Shown here piece by piece: positions 8,224-16,591 of a DNA stretch of 64,000 nucleotides. The position numbers and the translations under genes are program-made. Source of the stretch: Vibrio breoganii (GTDB lineage Bacteria; Pseudomonadota; Gammaproteobacteria; Enterobacterales; Vibrionaceae); contig NZ_CP016179.1 in assembly GCF_001677275.1 (NCBI RefSeq), positions 248,001 to 312,000 on the forward strand, written 5' to 3'. Within the stretch, counting starts at the first letter, position 1. Every line of letters begins with the position of its first letter. Below the pieces are notes generated by a model, which saw only the letters and a program-made list of their open reading frames with translations, was not told the DNA's origin and did not search any database.

Positions 8224-8775
8224 TTAATCACAGCTGGCTACGTTAATTTTCGCTGCCATTTTATTGATGATCTGAAGTACATCATTTGAGATGCGGCCGT
8301 AGTCGTCGTATGTACGAATTATAACGGCCTCAATAAAGCTTTGTTCGCCAGTGGTCAGTTCGTCACTGAACTGGAATTTAAGTTCTTCATCCTCAGTGTA
8401 AGCCACCAGCGCACGATTGTAGATGAGGACGTTTTTAGATGCTTTCCCAGGAAACACTAGGTGGCACGACAGTAGTTGTGAGATCAGTTCACCGGGATGA
8501 GCATACTTTACTGTTGCTTGAAAGTGGCTAGTGCGTTCATGGGCAATGAAATGGCCTCTAGATAAGCGAAGGTCAAAGATGTCGGCTTGCAGACCGTTGC
8601 GGGTCCATTTGTGTACCTCAATGCGCAGTTTAATTTTATCGCCGTTCTCTTGGTATAGCCGCGTCAATTGCTCATAGCGACGAATGTGGGTTTCAGAGAT
8701 GGATTCCATCAGCATGATGCAATGTTGATCGCAGAGTTTGATTAGGCGTTGAATATTCTCAGGTTGGATGCTCAT
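8224..8775 (-). CDS. Hypothetical protein
   Basis: 183 residues, no signal peptide, mixed helix and strand, no recognised domain. It lies 6 bp downstream of the gene ending at 8782 on the same strand, so the two form an operon. Its end nearly touches the convergent YfiM-like gene. Confidence 0.6.
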   Translation of the reverse strand: MSIQPENIQRLIKLCDQHCIMLMESISETHIRRYEQLTRLYQENGDKIKLRIEVHKWTRNGLQADIFDLRLSRGHFIAHERTSHFQATVKYAHPGELISQLLSCHLVFPGKASKNVLIYNRALVAYTEDEELKFQFSDELTTGEQSFIEAVIIRTYDDYGRISNDVLQIINKMAAKINVASCD

Positions 8776-8781
8776 AGATGT

Positions 8782-9210
8782 TTAGTCCTTATTGATTGCG
8801 AAGGCAGCGTTGTCGTGAAAGATGACCTTGGAGGCGTTGCCGTTCCATGGCTTATTGTTTGTTTTGAATTTGAACCCTTCATCGATGAAAGGATTGTATG
8901 TAAGTCGAGTTTCTACGTTTGGTTGTTCCTTGATTGTGATGCTGGTAATTCTGCCTGTGATACCTAGGTGAACATTGCGAACGCCTTGAAGTTTGCAGCG
9001 AGCTTGGCTTGCTTTTGATAGTTTGATCATGCTCTCTAGGTTATCGCAAGGTTCCAGTTGTAGTGACTGGAAGTGGCCGATCACTAGATTTTTGAATTGT
9101 CCTTCAAGGGATTTCACGCTGAACATATTGGCTTTATTAAGATTTCTATAGACAAGGACTTTAGTGCCTTGTTCTACAAATCTATCTTTGAGGCCGCTGG
9201 AGAATTGCAT
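8782..9210 (-). CDS. Hypothetical protein, first gene of operon
   Basis: 142 residues. Contains a VHLGITGRI strand pair and an R-TYNPF----F segment, reminiscent of uncharacterised phage/plasmid proteins that share a YNPF-like box. No catalytic motif seen. Followed after 6 bp by the gene at 8224-8775. Confidence 0.6.
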   Translation of the reverse strand: MQFSSGLKDRFVEQGTKVLVYRNLNKANMFSVKSLEGQFKNLVIGHFQSLQLEPCDNLESMIKLSKASQARCKLQGVRNVHLGITGRITSITIKEQPNVETRLTYNPFIDEGFKFKTNNKPWNGNASKVIFHDNAAFAINKD

Positions 9211-9280
9211 GTTTGTTTCCTTGGAAGCGTTGACATGTAACTACGTTATCACTGAGTTGTAATCGCTAAAGGGGTCTAAT

Positions 9281-9439
9281 GTGGCTGTTGAGAAAATAGA
9301 TTTTGAGACTAAATTTGAAGAGGCTATGTACGTGGTTGCGTGGTATGCATTTAATGATGAGGGTAAGTGTCCAGAGAGTGATATGAGCTTAGATGAGGCG
9401 AACACCTTTCTGTTTCCAGGTGGTCGCCCTGAGGTTTAG
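9281..9439 (+). CDS. Small hypothetical protein (52 aa)
   Basis: GTG at 9281 with AAAGGGG 6 nt upstream, ending at TAG 9439. The product is acidic and soluble with no recognised motif. The strong ribosome-binding site and the use of the gap between divergent and convergent genes support it. It overlaps the last codon of the tyrosine recombinase gene by 4 bp. Confidence 0.5.
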   Translation: MAVEKIDFETKFEEAMYVVAWYAFNDEGKCPESDMSLDEANTFLFPGGRPEV

Positions 9440-10692
9440 AGCTCAAGCATTTGAAGTCTTCGTGAGTTACCGGTTTCTTTTTCTCTTGCGTTACGGGTGT
9501 AGATCATAACCATTCGCAGAGTGGTCCAATCGCCCATGGCCATAAGATCGGCATCGGTTAATCCGAGTTTGCGTCTGTTTTCATATGCGTCAACCACGGA
9601 GCCGACGCGTGCGCTGTGCGCTGTCCAGATGTTGAGGTTTGGGGCATAGAGTGCTTTGGGTGCTTCTTTGCCTAGCTGAGTAGAAAGCACTTCCTTTCGT
9701 TTCTTTAGTGTGGGGTTAAGATTTAGGTAGGCTCGCTCAAAGATCCGGCTTAATGATTTGGTTGATATAGGGCTCTCGTTTTTTATTATTTTTGATTTGC
9801 TTTTGGAGAGTGGGCCGAATAGATAGTTTTCGGTGGACTCAAATTCAGCCATTTCGAAATAGTGTGTTATGTGTTTGGCGTAGCTGTGTGGTATTTCACG
9901 GCCGCGCAGGTTTCCCTTCTTGTTTTTTGCTTTGAATCTTTCTAGAGACAATGATTGGTCGTCATTGTAGGTCAGGTGTTTCACTTTTATTCGAGCGAGT
10001 TCTTCGCTTCGTAGTGATGTTGCGTATGCGGTGCATAGAAAGGCAAGGTCGCGCGCGTGCTCTAGGGTGTCTCTGTCTTCGTAAAGTTCTTTTACCAGCT
10101 TAAGGTGCTCATGGCGAAATGGTGAAGCCTGTTTACTTTCGGCTCTTGGGTCTTCACTTTCAAACATCGCTTCAGTGATAAGTTCTACATGGCTTGACAC
10201 AATTTCAGAGTGGCATGGGTTTGCTAGGTTGAGTGTCTTATGTAGTTTTGATATTTGGCTAACATGCGCTTTTATCGTTGCGAGTTTTGCCCCGCCTGCT
10301 TCTAGTCGCTGCAGGTAGGTGGCGAGTACAGTTGGGTTTCCAGGGAAGGGGAAGTTCCCTATTGAGCAGTTGAATTCAATCCATTGCTTTGAAACCTGCA
10401 TTAAAGACTTAAGCGAGTTAGCGCTTGAGTTTGAGCGCATGGCATTGTATTGGGCGTAGAGTTCAAGGGCTTGCTTTGAGTCGGGGCGACTTGGGTCAAC
10501 GAAGGGGGCGATGTCTATAAAGTCGATAGAGAACTTTTTAATCTGGGATCTAAAGTTTTCTGCAATGGCGATGTCTTGCTCAAACGCATTGATGATTTCT
10601 GCGTTGGAGAGTGAGCGCAGTTCCCCTTGGTGGGAGATAGAGAGTTCTTTCGCCATAGGTGCTTGGGGTCTTCCGAGGGTGACAAAATCCAT
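9436..10692 (-). CDS. Tyrosine recombinase / integrase
   Basis: 418 residues. The catalytic domain shows Arg I in SLRSEELARIK (Arg228), the HxxR box HSAR (His359, Arg362), a GDW box at 387-389 where many enzymes have a His/Trp, and the nucleophile Tyr398 in IYTRNA. The N-terminal part (about 90-180) fits a SAM-like core-binding domain. It should cut and rejoin DNA at a specific site, for element integration, dimer resolution or inversion. A 19-bp perfect palindrome lies 29 bp upstream of its start and could be its target or operator. Confidence 0.88.
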   Translation of the reverse strand: MDFVTLGRPQAPMAKELSISHQGELRSLSNAEIINAFEQDIAIAENFRSQIKKFSIDFIDIAPFVDPSRPDSKQALELYAQYNAMRSNSSANSLKSLMQVSKQWIEFNCSIGNFPFPGNPTVLATYLQRLEAGGAKLATIKAHVSQISKLHKTLNLANPCHSEIVSSHVELITEAMFESEDPRAESKQASPFRHEHLKLVKELYEDRDTLEHARDLAFLCTAYATSLRSEELARIKVKHLTYNDDQSLSLERFKAKNKKGNLRGREIPHSYAKHITHYFEMAEFESTENYLFGPLSKSKSKIIKNESPISTKSLSRIFERAYLNLNPTLKKRKEVLSTQLGKEAPKALYAPNLNIWTAHSARVGSVVDAYENRRKLGLTDADLMAMGDWTTLRMVMIYTRNAREKETGNSRRLQMLEL

Positions 10693-10720
10693 ATTTTGGG
10701 TGTCCTTTAATACTAACGTA

Positions 10721-10739
10721 ACTGATAAATTTTATCAGT
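10721..10739. promoter_or_regulatory. Perfect palindrome upstream of recombinase gene
   Basis: ACTGATAAA-T-TTTATCAGT, 9-bp arms with a 1-bp centre, in the intergenic region between the recombinase and the divergent RhuM fragment. Candidate core recombination site or autoregulatory operator. Confidence 0.55.
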
Positions 10740-10796
10740 AGAGATAGTTCGCTAAAGGCGAGGCGGTTCTTGGAATGTTAGTGTTATCATATCCAT

Positions 10797-11072
10797 GTGT
10801 GGAAATTAATGTTGATGGGTGAACTCTTGAGTGATATTGGTAAAATTAACGTAGAAATCTTCGAGACTGATGCAGGGAGTGTTGAGGTAAAGGTTCATAA
10901 TGACAGCGTTTGGCTTACTCAGGGTCAGATGGCAGAGTTGTTTGATACGACACCTGAAAACATAGTAATGCACTTAAAAAACATCTTTAACGAAGGTGAG
11001 TTAGATGAAATTTCAACTCATAAGCATTTCTTAGTAGTTCGATTGATCATGAATATGCTAGCACCTATTTAG
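10797..11072 (+). pseudogene. Truncated RhuM-family fragment
   Basis: About 91 codons. The section from the SDIGKI segment onwards matches the start of RhuM-family proteins: a VWLTQGQMAELFDTTPENIVMHLKNIF-EGELDE segment typical of the N-terminal DNA-binding domain. Full RhuM proteins are around 330 residues; here similarity stops after about 80 residues and the frame ends. The real start may be the TTG just before SDIGKI. Downstream to 11213 (about 140 bp) I see no continuation. Most likely a remnant. A weak palindrome (GTAGA-GATAGT-TCGCT, 10738-10753) precedes it. Confidence 0.7.
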
Positions 11073-11213
11073 TCAAAACAGATAGGCAGGGATATTTATC
11101 GCACTCGATGGTGCATTGCTTGAATATCCACTGCGAGAGAAAAAATATCCAGAAAGTTAAAAAATCCTCGGTGTCATATAAATCAAAGTTGCATAAGCAT
11201 CCACCAGCATACT

Positions 11214-11573
11214 TTAAAGTAGGTTGGCGTGATGGGTTTTCATTGCGTTAAACAGTGAAGCGGTTTTGTTGGGGAAGCAAATTTCCATGTAGGTTTGGCC
11301 GTCATTGGTGCCAACTGTGTTTGATAATATCCAGCAAAGTTCTCTGGTGAATCCTGTTGTCGGTTCTTGAGATGTGATGGGGTTTGCTCTTAGTTCCCTT
11401 ATGGCTGCATAGGCGTCGAGAATGGTGTTCTTGCTGTTGGGGAAGACAGCAGTTAAGTCACTTTCAAGTAAGAGGGCATGGTCTTCGTTTTGTCGACATA
11501 TCGCATGCATCAAGAATCTGTATGTCTCTATGCTTAGTGATTTTAAAGTCTCGGGGATATTGATGTTATTCAT
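11214..11573 (-). CDS. Hypothetical protein
   Basis: 119 residues, helical, no signal peptide, no recognised domain. Isolated gene on the minus strand between the RhuM fragment and yejK-like gene. Confidence 0.55.
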   Translation of the reverse strand: MNNINIPETLKSLSIETYRFLMHAICRQNEDHALLLESDLTAVFPNSKNTILDAYAAIRELRANPITSQEPTTGFTRELCWILSNTVGTNDGQTYMEICFPNKTASLFNAMKTHHANLL

Positions 11574-11648
11574 GGTGCTTATTGGTTAGGTGGTTTGGTC
11601 AGCAATGTAAGTGGTTGCCTGAGTTTGGGCACTCTAAGTGGTTGCTTT

Positions 11649-11664
11649 TTCGAGACGTCTCTAA
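11649..11664 (+). promoter_or_regulatory. CRP-S-like site 2 (yejK-like gene)
   Basis: TTCGA-GACGTC-TCTAA followed by AAAAA. A -10 candidate TACTCT (11704-11709) starts 47.5 bp from the centre. The site is 101 bp upstream of the yejK-like start. Confidence 0.6.
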
Positions 11665-11749
11665 AAAATGGGCGATTTAGCTTACAAGTTATCGCTGTGG
11701 TTCTACTCTCGGACGTAGTTTAGTTATTGCGAGAAAGGAAAGGACTGAC

Positions 11750-12742
11750 GTGACCTCAGTAAAAGTAACAGGAATTATTGCGCATCAGCTCAGTAAAGAT
11801 GAATACAGCGGTGAGTTGGCGATGAGGGTGCGTGAAGAGGCTCTTGATGAGTGGTGCCCGAAGACCGTTGATCTAGTTGTTCGTTTACACCGAACCTTCA
11901 ACACTAAGCCATCAAAATTTGGTGAATTTAAGTCTGATAGTGAGTTTAAGGAATTGCTGACTCGAGTTCGAGCAGGCGAGAGTGGCTTTCCTGCGTTTAG
12001 TGTCGATGTATCGAGGAGGTTAGTTTCAGAGTTGTCGAAATATGCTTTTGCTGATGCAGGCGTGCTTGTCTTTGCGCAGTACCGTTTCCTGGCTACTGAA
12101 TATCTCATGATTGCCCTGATCCCACAGAGTGACAGCTTAAAGATGGGAGAGGACTTAGGTATACAGTCAACCGATTACTTGGATATGGAGCGCATTACGG
12201 TGGCTACTTGCATTGATTTGTCGATGCTGGAGTCTACGGGTTCTCATCCTCGAGGCGTTCGTTATACAAAGGGTCGTTCGGGTCGTGCTGTAAGTGACTT
12301 CTTCCTAGATACGTTGGGGGCTTATCCTGGCTTAAATGTTCAGAATCAGAATTTAATGCTCGTACAGGCTGTGTCAGATTTTGTTGCTGAAGGATCTCTG
12401 GATGAGGCGGAGAGTAATGAGGTGTATCGAGATGTGCATCGGTACTGTAAAGAGATGGCGGGTGAGCAGGGTGATGTCTCTTTAAGTGGATTGAATGATG
12501 CAGCGGAAGGTTTGGGTCAGTACATTCAGGCTAATGGCTATGATATTGAGCCAGAGTTTCCGGTCGACGCAAACGTTATGCGCAAACTGACGCAGTTTAA
12601 AGGTAAAGTTCGAGGAATGAGCATTGTCTTTAATAAAGAATTGCTAAATGAGCGAGTTTTTTATGATGTAGAGACTGATACTCTTTCCATTAAGGGTGTG
12701 CCGCCATCGTTGCGAAATGAATTGGTCAGGGAGATCGGTTAG
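11750..12742 (+). CDS. yejK: YejK/NdpA family nucleoid-associated protein
   Basis: 330 residues, matching the roughly 335-residue YejK (NdpA, 37-kDa nucleoid-associated protein) along its whole length: an IAHQL start, a KYAFADAGVLVFAQYRFLATEYLMIA core, TKGRSGRAVSDFFLDTLGA in the middle, a QAVSDF segment, and TDTLSIKGVPPSLR at the C-terminus. YejK binds the nucleoid; homologues also occur on large plasmids. The GTG start has AAAGGAAAGG upstream. The single-gene unit is preceded by CRP-S-like site 2, so a plasmid nucleoid protein may be under competence-type control. Confidence 0.9.
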   Translation: MTSVKVTGIIAHQLSKDEYSGELAMRVREEALDEWCPKTVDLVVRLHRTFNTKPSKFGEFKSDSEFKELLTRVRAGESGFPAFSVDVSRRLVSELSKYAFADAGVLVFAQYRFLATEYLMIALIPQSDSLKMGEDLGIQSTDYLDMERITVATCIDLSMLESTGSHPRGVRYTKGRSGRAVSDFFLDTLGAYPGLNVQNQNLMLVQAVSDFVAEGSLDEAESNEVYRDVHRYCKEMAGEQGDVSLSGLNDAAEGLGQYIQANGYDIEPEFPVDANVMRKLTQFKGKVRGMSIVFNKELLNERVFYDVETDTLSIKGVPPSLRNELVREIG

Positions 12743-12746
12743 GTTA

Positions 12747-12959
12747 TCAGGCGTGGCGCTTCCAAATCTCATCGATAGCCGAGGTCTCTAGAAATTTCAG
12801 GGCTTGGGCAATCGTGGTGCCTTCTTCTTCCAGTAAATCAAAGCGATTGGAGGAAAGGATTACGTAAAGGCGTTGGCCTGTTGAAAGTACGTCATATTTG
12901 TCGAAGTTATTGTCTTTCACTTCACGAATTACTTGATCCAGATAATCGTAGTTCATCAT
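12747..12959 (-). CDS. Hypothetical protein (70 aa)
   Basis: 70 residues, mixed charge, no recognised motif. Weak ribosome-binding sequence. It lies about 150 bp downstream of the MinC_N-like gene on the same strand, separated from it by a strong hairpin, and ends 4 bp from the convergent yejK-like stop. Confidence 0.5.
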   Translation of the reverse strand: MMNYDYLDQVIREVKDNNFDKYDVLSTGQRLYVILSSNRFDLLEEEGTTIAQALKFLETSAIDEIWKRHA

Positions 12960-13011
12960 GTTCTTGGCTCGCCAGTCAATTTCGGTTTGTTCTGAAAGTA
13001 TAAGAGAGAGG

Positions 13012-13046
13012 GCGCCAAATCTCGAAAAGACTTCGGGATTTGGTGC
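13012..13046. terminator. 13-bp hairpin downstream of minC_N-like gene
   Basis: GCGCCAAATCTCG pairs with CGGGATTTGGTGC (some wobbles) around a 9-nt loop. Plus-strand bases after it are T-rich; on the minus strand, the direction of the nearby genes, no T-run follows. Its role (terminator or RNA processing) is unclear. Confidence 0.5.
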
Positions 13047-13106
13047 TTTTGCATTTTGATTAGAAGCGATAGTCGGCCGTTATGCAGTTCTGCCAAGCAA
13101 AACTGC

Positions 13107-13415
13107 TTAATGATCGGTAGGCGCTTTAGGAATGAAGCTAACGCCGCTTTTGATGGCGCGACCAATCAGCCCGATATCGTTAGTTCCGGTAATAGCAGCG
13201 AGTAGAATGCTGTGTTTCTTCAATTGGATCTTGAGTGATAGAACGTTAAATGCCGGTGTAGGATCAAGCACGTTTGATACGTCGATGATGATAGGGGCAT
13301 TGTGACGGATCTTCTGGTCTTTATGGGCAACCAAGATGTTTGTCAAAATATTATCTACATTAAAGTCGTTGATGTAGAAGGTATCTAACTCGAATAAAGA
13401 TTTGTCTCTTTTCAA
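13107..13415 (-). CDS. Stand-alone MinC N-terminal domain-like protein
   Basis: 102 residues. The pattern F-L-TF-IND, then a NAPIIIDVSNVLDP strand, ILLAAITGTND and KSGVSFI aligns along its length with the N-terminal domain of the cell-division inhibitor MinC (HAPVVLNVS-LEDP, VIGVSG, MGLPIL in E. coli). That domain blocks FtsZ polymerisation. The C-terminal MinD-binding and dimerisation domain is absent; the protein ends where the linker would start. It could tune host division or act on a plasmid FtsZ-like partner. Family call by alignment from memory; function inferred. Confidence 0.6.
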   Translation of the reverse strand: MKRDKSLFELDTFYINDFNVDNILTNILVAHKDQKIRHNAPIIIDVSNVLDPTPAFNVLSLKIQLKKHSILLAAITGTNDIGLIGRAIKSGVSFIPKAPTDH

Positions 13416-13568
13416 TTAACTGGCCTCGCGAATAAACTTAGGTTTTCATAAGGTGATTTGCGGGTGTCTGTTGTGAGGTTGCGTACCAAAAGCGGAGTGA
13501 CAGATGAGGTCGAAGGATGGTTGAGCAATAGCGACCTTGCTAGGTGTCCTGCAAGGCCGCTGGGCGGA

Positions 13569-14330
13569 TTACTTGAAGCTATCTAGGTCATCATATAGAT
13601 ACTCTGGCTCGGTTTCGTACTTAATGGAGTCAGCAAGGCTATCAAAGTAAGGTTGTAGGTCTAATTGAAATCCAACGTATGTGATGTCGTTCGCTGTTTC
13701 GTCTAGGCATCCGGTATCAACAAAATTGCCATTGGTAGTGACGTAAGAGCAGTCCCATTGTTGCGTGTTCTCGTTCCACAGTTTTGTTTTTGTTACGGTA
13801 CCGATAACGGCTTCAGTTCTTTGTTCGCCTTTAGCGTCAAAATTATCCTCAGCGGTTACGATCATGCTTGGGAGTTCATTATTCCATACGCGCTTAGAGA
13901 TGCGGGCGCTTGAATCAAACTCAACGTCTCGTTCTGAATACTCCATATCCGCAACACCAGTCGCTTCGATTCGAGTTGCTAGGATATTCACTAGATTGTT
14001 CTTATTGAAGAACTCAATAGTTTTAACGCCATCCACTTCAACTGCATTGCCATATTCAAACCACTCAAAGAGGGTGGAGGCTGAGGATTCAGAAATCTTG
14101 GCTGCTGAACATTCAGAGTGGTTTGCGAGTTGACCTTGATGTGAGTAGCCGACTTCGATAAGGCTGCCCCCAAGACCGTAGATGCTTACAGTGCGAAAAC
14201 CATTCTCGCCGTCGATGTAGCGATTTTCCGCCTGTTTACAGATGTAGTCTGATTTCTCTTCTTCGACTTCACAGCCCGTAAGAAGAAAAGCAAGCAGTGC
14301 GAGTAGTGTGGTGTGTAGGGTATTTTGCAT
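13569..14330 (-). CDS. Lipoprotein, unknown function
   Basis: 253 residues from the ATG at 14330, which starts a textbook lipoprotein signal (hydrophobic leucine-rich core ending LLTGC). The frame extends upstream to 14372 but that would bury the signal. The mature part is acidic with several cysteines and no recognised domain. An exact TGCGA-N6-TCGCA palindrome lies 43 bp upstream of the start, but no -10 fits the spacing seen at the other sites. Confidence 0.65.
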   Translation of the reverse strand: MQNTLHTTLLALLAFLLTGCEVEEEKSDYICKQAENRYIDGENGFRTVSIYGLGGSLIEVGYSHQGQLANHSECSAAKISESSASTLFEWFEYGNAVEVDGVKTIEFFNKNNLVNILATRIEATGVADMEYSERDVEFDSSARISKRVWNNELPSMIVTAEDNFDAKGEQRTEAVIGTVTKTKLWNENTQQWDCSYVTTNGNFVDTGCLDETANDITYVGFQLDLQPYFDSLADSIKYETEPEYLYDDLDSFK

Positions 14331-14372
14331 AATATATCTCGTTCCATTGGGGTAGATGCAATAACGATACAC

Positions 14373-14388
14373 TGCGAACTCATTCGCA
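14373..14388 (-). promoter_or_regulatory. CRP-S-like site, exact consensus, near lipoprotein gene
   Basis: TGCGA-ACTCAT-TCGCA (TGCGA-ATGAGT-TCGCA on the minus strand), both half-sites perfect. It lies between the tus-like stop and the lipoprotein start. Unlike most other copies there is no -10 at 44-49 bp upstream of the coding start, so it could repress or use a different geometry. Confidence 0.55.
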
Positions 14389-14395
14389 AAAGCGC

Positions 14396-15370
14396 TTAAG
14401 CGGACTTGTTTTGGAGTTTCCTTTTAGAATAGAAGTGGTAACCCTCCACCAGCCGTTCCAGTTTAATTTTCTGAGCGTATTCCCTTTCTATTTCTTCAAC
14501 TTCTTCGATTTCTAGTTTTCTAAGTGCGTTGTACTTGATGCGTTCTGTGTTGCTCGATAGAACAATAAGGGGGGAGTGCGCTTTGCCATTCCGGCGAACA
14601 GTGCCGTTCTCTGTTTTAAAACAAACGCTGAATTCAGGATGTATTCTTGCTGTACCAGTAACAAAGACGGCGTCTGCATCCCTAACTGTGGCGATTTTCT
14701 TCTGAATTTGAGTTTCGCTGGACTGCCCAGGATGTTTGGTTATGTAGTCGATAGCTTCTTCTGGAGGGATAGCGTTGGTCACCAGTTGCTTTCGCTTCCA
14801 GGTAAAGCTCAGTCGTAATGTATCTGGTGGGCAAAGAGGGATTTTACGGATAAAGGTTTGGTAAAGGTGGTTGCCAATAAACTCCTTTGTGAATGTTGCT
14901 CTGTCCCTGACGCCGGGCATGTATTGAGGTAGTCGGTGTTTGAGCCGGAGTTTTGCTTCCCAGTTCTGTTCGGCGAGCTCTCTGATTTTCTTTTCAAGAA
15001 TAGGACTGTCACAGTACAGATGTATGAAACCAATGTTCTTTTCGGGAATATTGAACTCTTCATTCCCTTGAGTTTCTTGTGGCTGGGTTGCGAGCTCAAT
15101 GAGTGTTCTTTTTGAGCTTTTCACTCTTGATAAGTCTGGCGCAAAGAGTTTATCCGCTTCACCCGCGTTTCTACGCTTCTTCTTTTCAAGTGAGTAATGG
15201 TCTTTATCAAGTGCGCTCAATGAATGTAAAAGTGAGCCTATTTCGGTATTTGTATCGGTAATGAATGACTTGTAGAACTTAAGCTCATCAAGTGTAACTT
15301 TCTTTTTATTCACGTCCTCAAAGGTCATATCTAGAAGGGGTAAAAGTGAGCTGTCGTACATTGGCATCAT
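14396..15370 (-). CDS. Tus-like replication terminus-binding protein
   Basis: 324 residues against 309 for E. coli Tus. Matching features in order: a RLPQYMPG segment (Tus HLPGLITL), PPDTLRLSFTWKRKQLV followed by PEEAIDYI (Tus DPATLRFGWANKHII...DEVLAQL), and FSVCFKTENGTVRRNGKAHSPLIVL (Tus [23 protein letters not shown]). The central DNA-contacting domain is therefore recognisable. Tus binds Ter sites and blocks replication forks in one direction; plasmid-borne copies are known. I found no convincing Ter consensus in the window. An AT-rich sequence at 15399-15420 just upstream could be an autoregulatory Ter, but the match is poor. Confidence 0.7.
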   Translation of the reverse strand: MMPMYDSSLLPLLDMTFEDVNKKKVTLDELKFYKSFITDTNTEIGSLLHSLSALDKDHYSLEKKKRRNAGEADKLFAPDLSRVKSSKRTLIELATQPQETQGNEEFNIPEKNIGFIHLYCDSPILEKKIRELAEQNWEAKLRLKHRLPQYMPGVRDRATFTKEFIGNHLYQTFIRKIPLCPPDTLRLSFTWKRKQLVTNAIPPEEAIDYITKHPGQSSETQIQKKIATVRDADAVFVTGTARIHPEFSVCFKTENGTVRRNGKAHSPLIVLSSNTERIKYNALRKLEIEEVEEIEREYAQKIKLERLVEGYHFYSKRKLQNKSA

Positions 15371-15528
15371 TCCTTGTTATACCTGTCACCCTCAAATAAT
15401 AGTATAAAAAACATACATCTACGACATTGGTGTTCACAAAAAGTACGGTGACGAAAAAAACTGAACATTTTAATGGAGAGGGAAGTGGTGGTCGTACTAA
15501 GGGGAGATGTAAGAAGGGAGTATTTTGA

Positions 15529-15819
15529 ATGAGAAAATTAAAATCACAGTTTCAACGCAGACGTATTGTGCTGTCCCGAAGAGGTTTACGAGTTAAGTTC
15601 CCCGACCTTAGAAGTGTGGTTCATAAGCAATTTAGTAACCGCCAAGAGCGCTCTAGGTACTGTCTAGACCTTGTGGAGTACGGTGATTATCCGTTGAAGT
15701 TACGTGTGGCGCGAGGCTCTCGATTGCCCGACCCGAGAGATGACTACCCATCGCTAGTGATGGACTCCTTTAAATCATGGAAGCATCATAGTAAGCGACG
15801 TAAGCAATATGTAGCGTGA
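15529..15819 (+). CDS. Small basic hypothetical protein
   Basis: 96 residues, very rich in Arg and Lys at both ends, so probably binds nucleic acid. GGGAG lies 9 nt before the ATG. No domain recognised. Divergent from the Tus-like gene. Confidence 0.55.
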   Translation: MRKLKSQFQRRRIVLSRRGLRVKFPDLRSVVHKQFSNRQERSRYCLDLVEYGDYPLKLRVARGSRLPDPRDDYPSLVMDSFKSWKHHSKRRKQYVA

Positions 15820-15846
15820 TTGGCTTGCTGCCAATTCCTTGAAACT

Positions 15847-15877
15847 AAAAAGCGTATACAAGGTGTGTACGCTTTTT
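15847..15877. terminator. Bidirectional intrinsic terminator
   Basis: AAAAAGCGTATAC pairs with GTGTACGCTTTTT (13 bp) with A- and T-runs on the two arms, between convergent genes. Confidence 0.85.
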
Positions 15878-15890
15878 GGATCTTAAAGAC

Positions 15891-16469
15891 CTATCGGTAA
15901 ATCGAAAAGACCACTTCATCACCCTCTGAGCTGTGCTTATCAATAATTTCAAGGCCGATATCGTCGTAGTAGTATGATTTGAGCTTTAGGTCTGTAGATG
16001 GAATGTCGAGTGTTACCTCTGAGCGGTTTGAATAGCCAATAAAGTCTTTCTTGAATGCAGAGTTGTTATCAATGGCTTCAAATGACAGGAGGCGTCGCAA
16101 GTTTGGCGTTATGTGGCTGCGATAGTCCTGAAATACCGTAATGCTTTTCATGTTCGCGTTGCCAGGTTCCCAGACCAAATACAGTGCGGAGTGACCGTGG
16201 TTTCCGTCTTTATCTGGTGTGTATACCCAGATTCTTGATGGATTTGCAGTGTCTTTAATTCCGACTAGGGAATCATTCTGGTCCAGAGTGTCCCACGCCT
16301 GTTGATGTGTCATACCAAGTTTAAGTCCCGCGATGGTGTAGTCACTTGAGTTTGTTCCAGTCAGCGTGCTTGGGTTGTCCTTAGTGAGCTCAAGGGCGAA
16401 AGTTGGTCCTGAAAAGGTTATCGCTATCGCCAGTAGGGTTAGAGCTTTAAGGTAAATCCTGCGTGTCAT
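15891..16469 (-). CDS. Exported hypothetical protein
   Basis: 192 residues with an N-terminal signal peptide (twin Arg then a hydrophobic core, cleavage expected after TFA). The mature part contains GLKLGMTHQQAWDTL, a pattern common in small secreted proteins of unknown function that have a GM-----V/A--L helix. Single gene. Confidence 0.6.
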   Translation of the reverse strand: MTRRIYLKALTLLAIAITFSGPTFALELTKDNPSTLTGTNSSDYTIAGLKLGMTHQQAWDTLDQNDSLVGIKDTANPSRIWVYTPDKDGNHGHSALYLVWEPGNANMKSITVFQDYRSHITPNLRRLLSFEAIDNNSAFKKDFIGYSNRSEVTLDIPSTDLKLKSYYYDDIGLEIIDKHSSEGDEVVFSIYR

Positions 16470-16545
16470 GTTTGTCCTTGAGTGTCGTCTCGTCTTGTAA
16501 TGCGAAATTTGTTTCTGGGTTCTATTGTACTCGATTTTGTTTCAA

Positions 16546-16581
16546 CCTGAAAAAAAGCAAGATAACCGAAGTTATCTTGCT
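16546..16581 (-). terminator. Intrinsic terminator (minus strand)
   Basis: AGCAAGATAAC-CGAA-GTTATCTTGCT, a perfect 11-bp stem with tetraloop and a T-run on the minus strand, just beyond the small gene ending at 16592. Confidence 0.85.
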
Positions 16582-16591
16582 CTATGGTGAC

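Noticed and set aside
10738..10753. CRP-S-like site GTAGA-GATAGT-TCGCT before the RhuM fragment
   Set aside because: Left half-site is poor and the downstream gene is a remnant; not counted.
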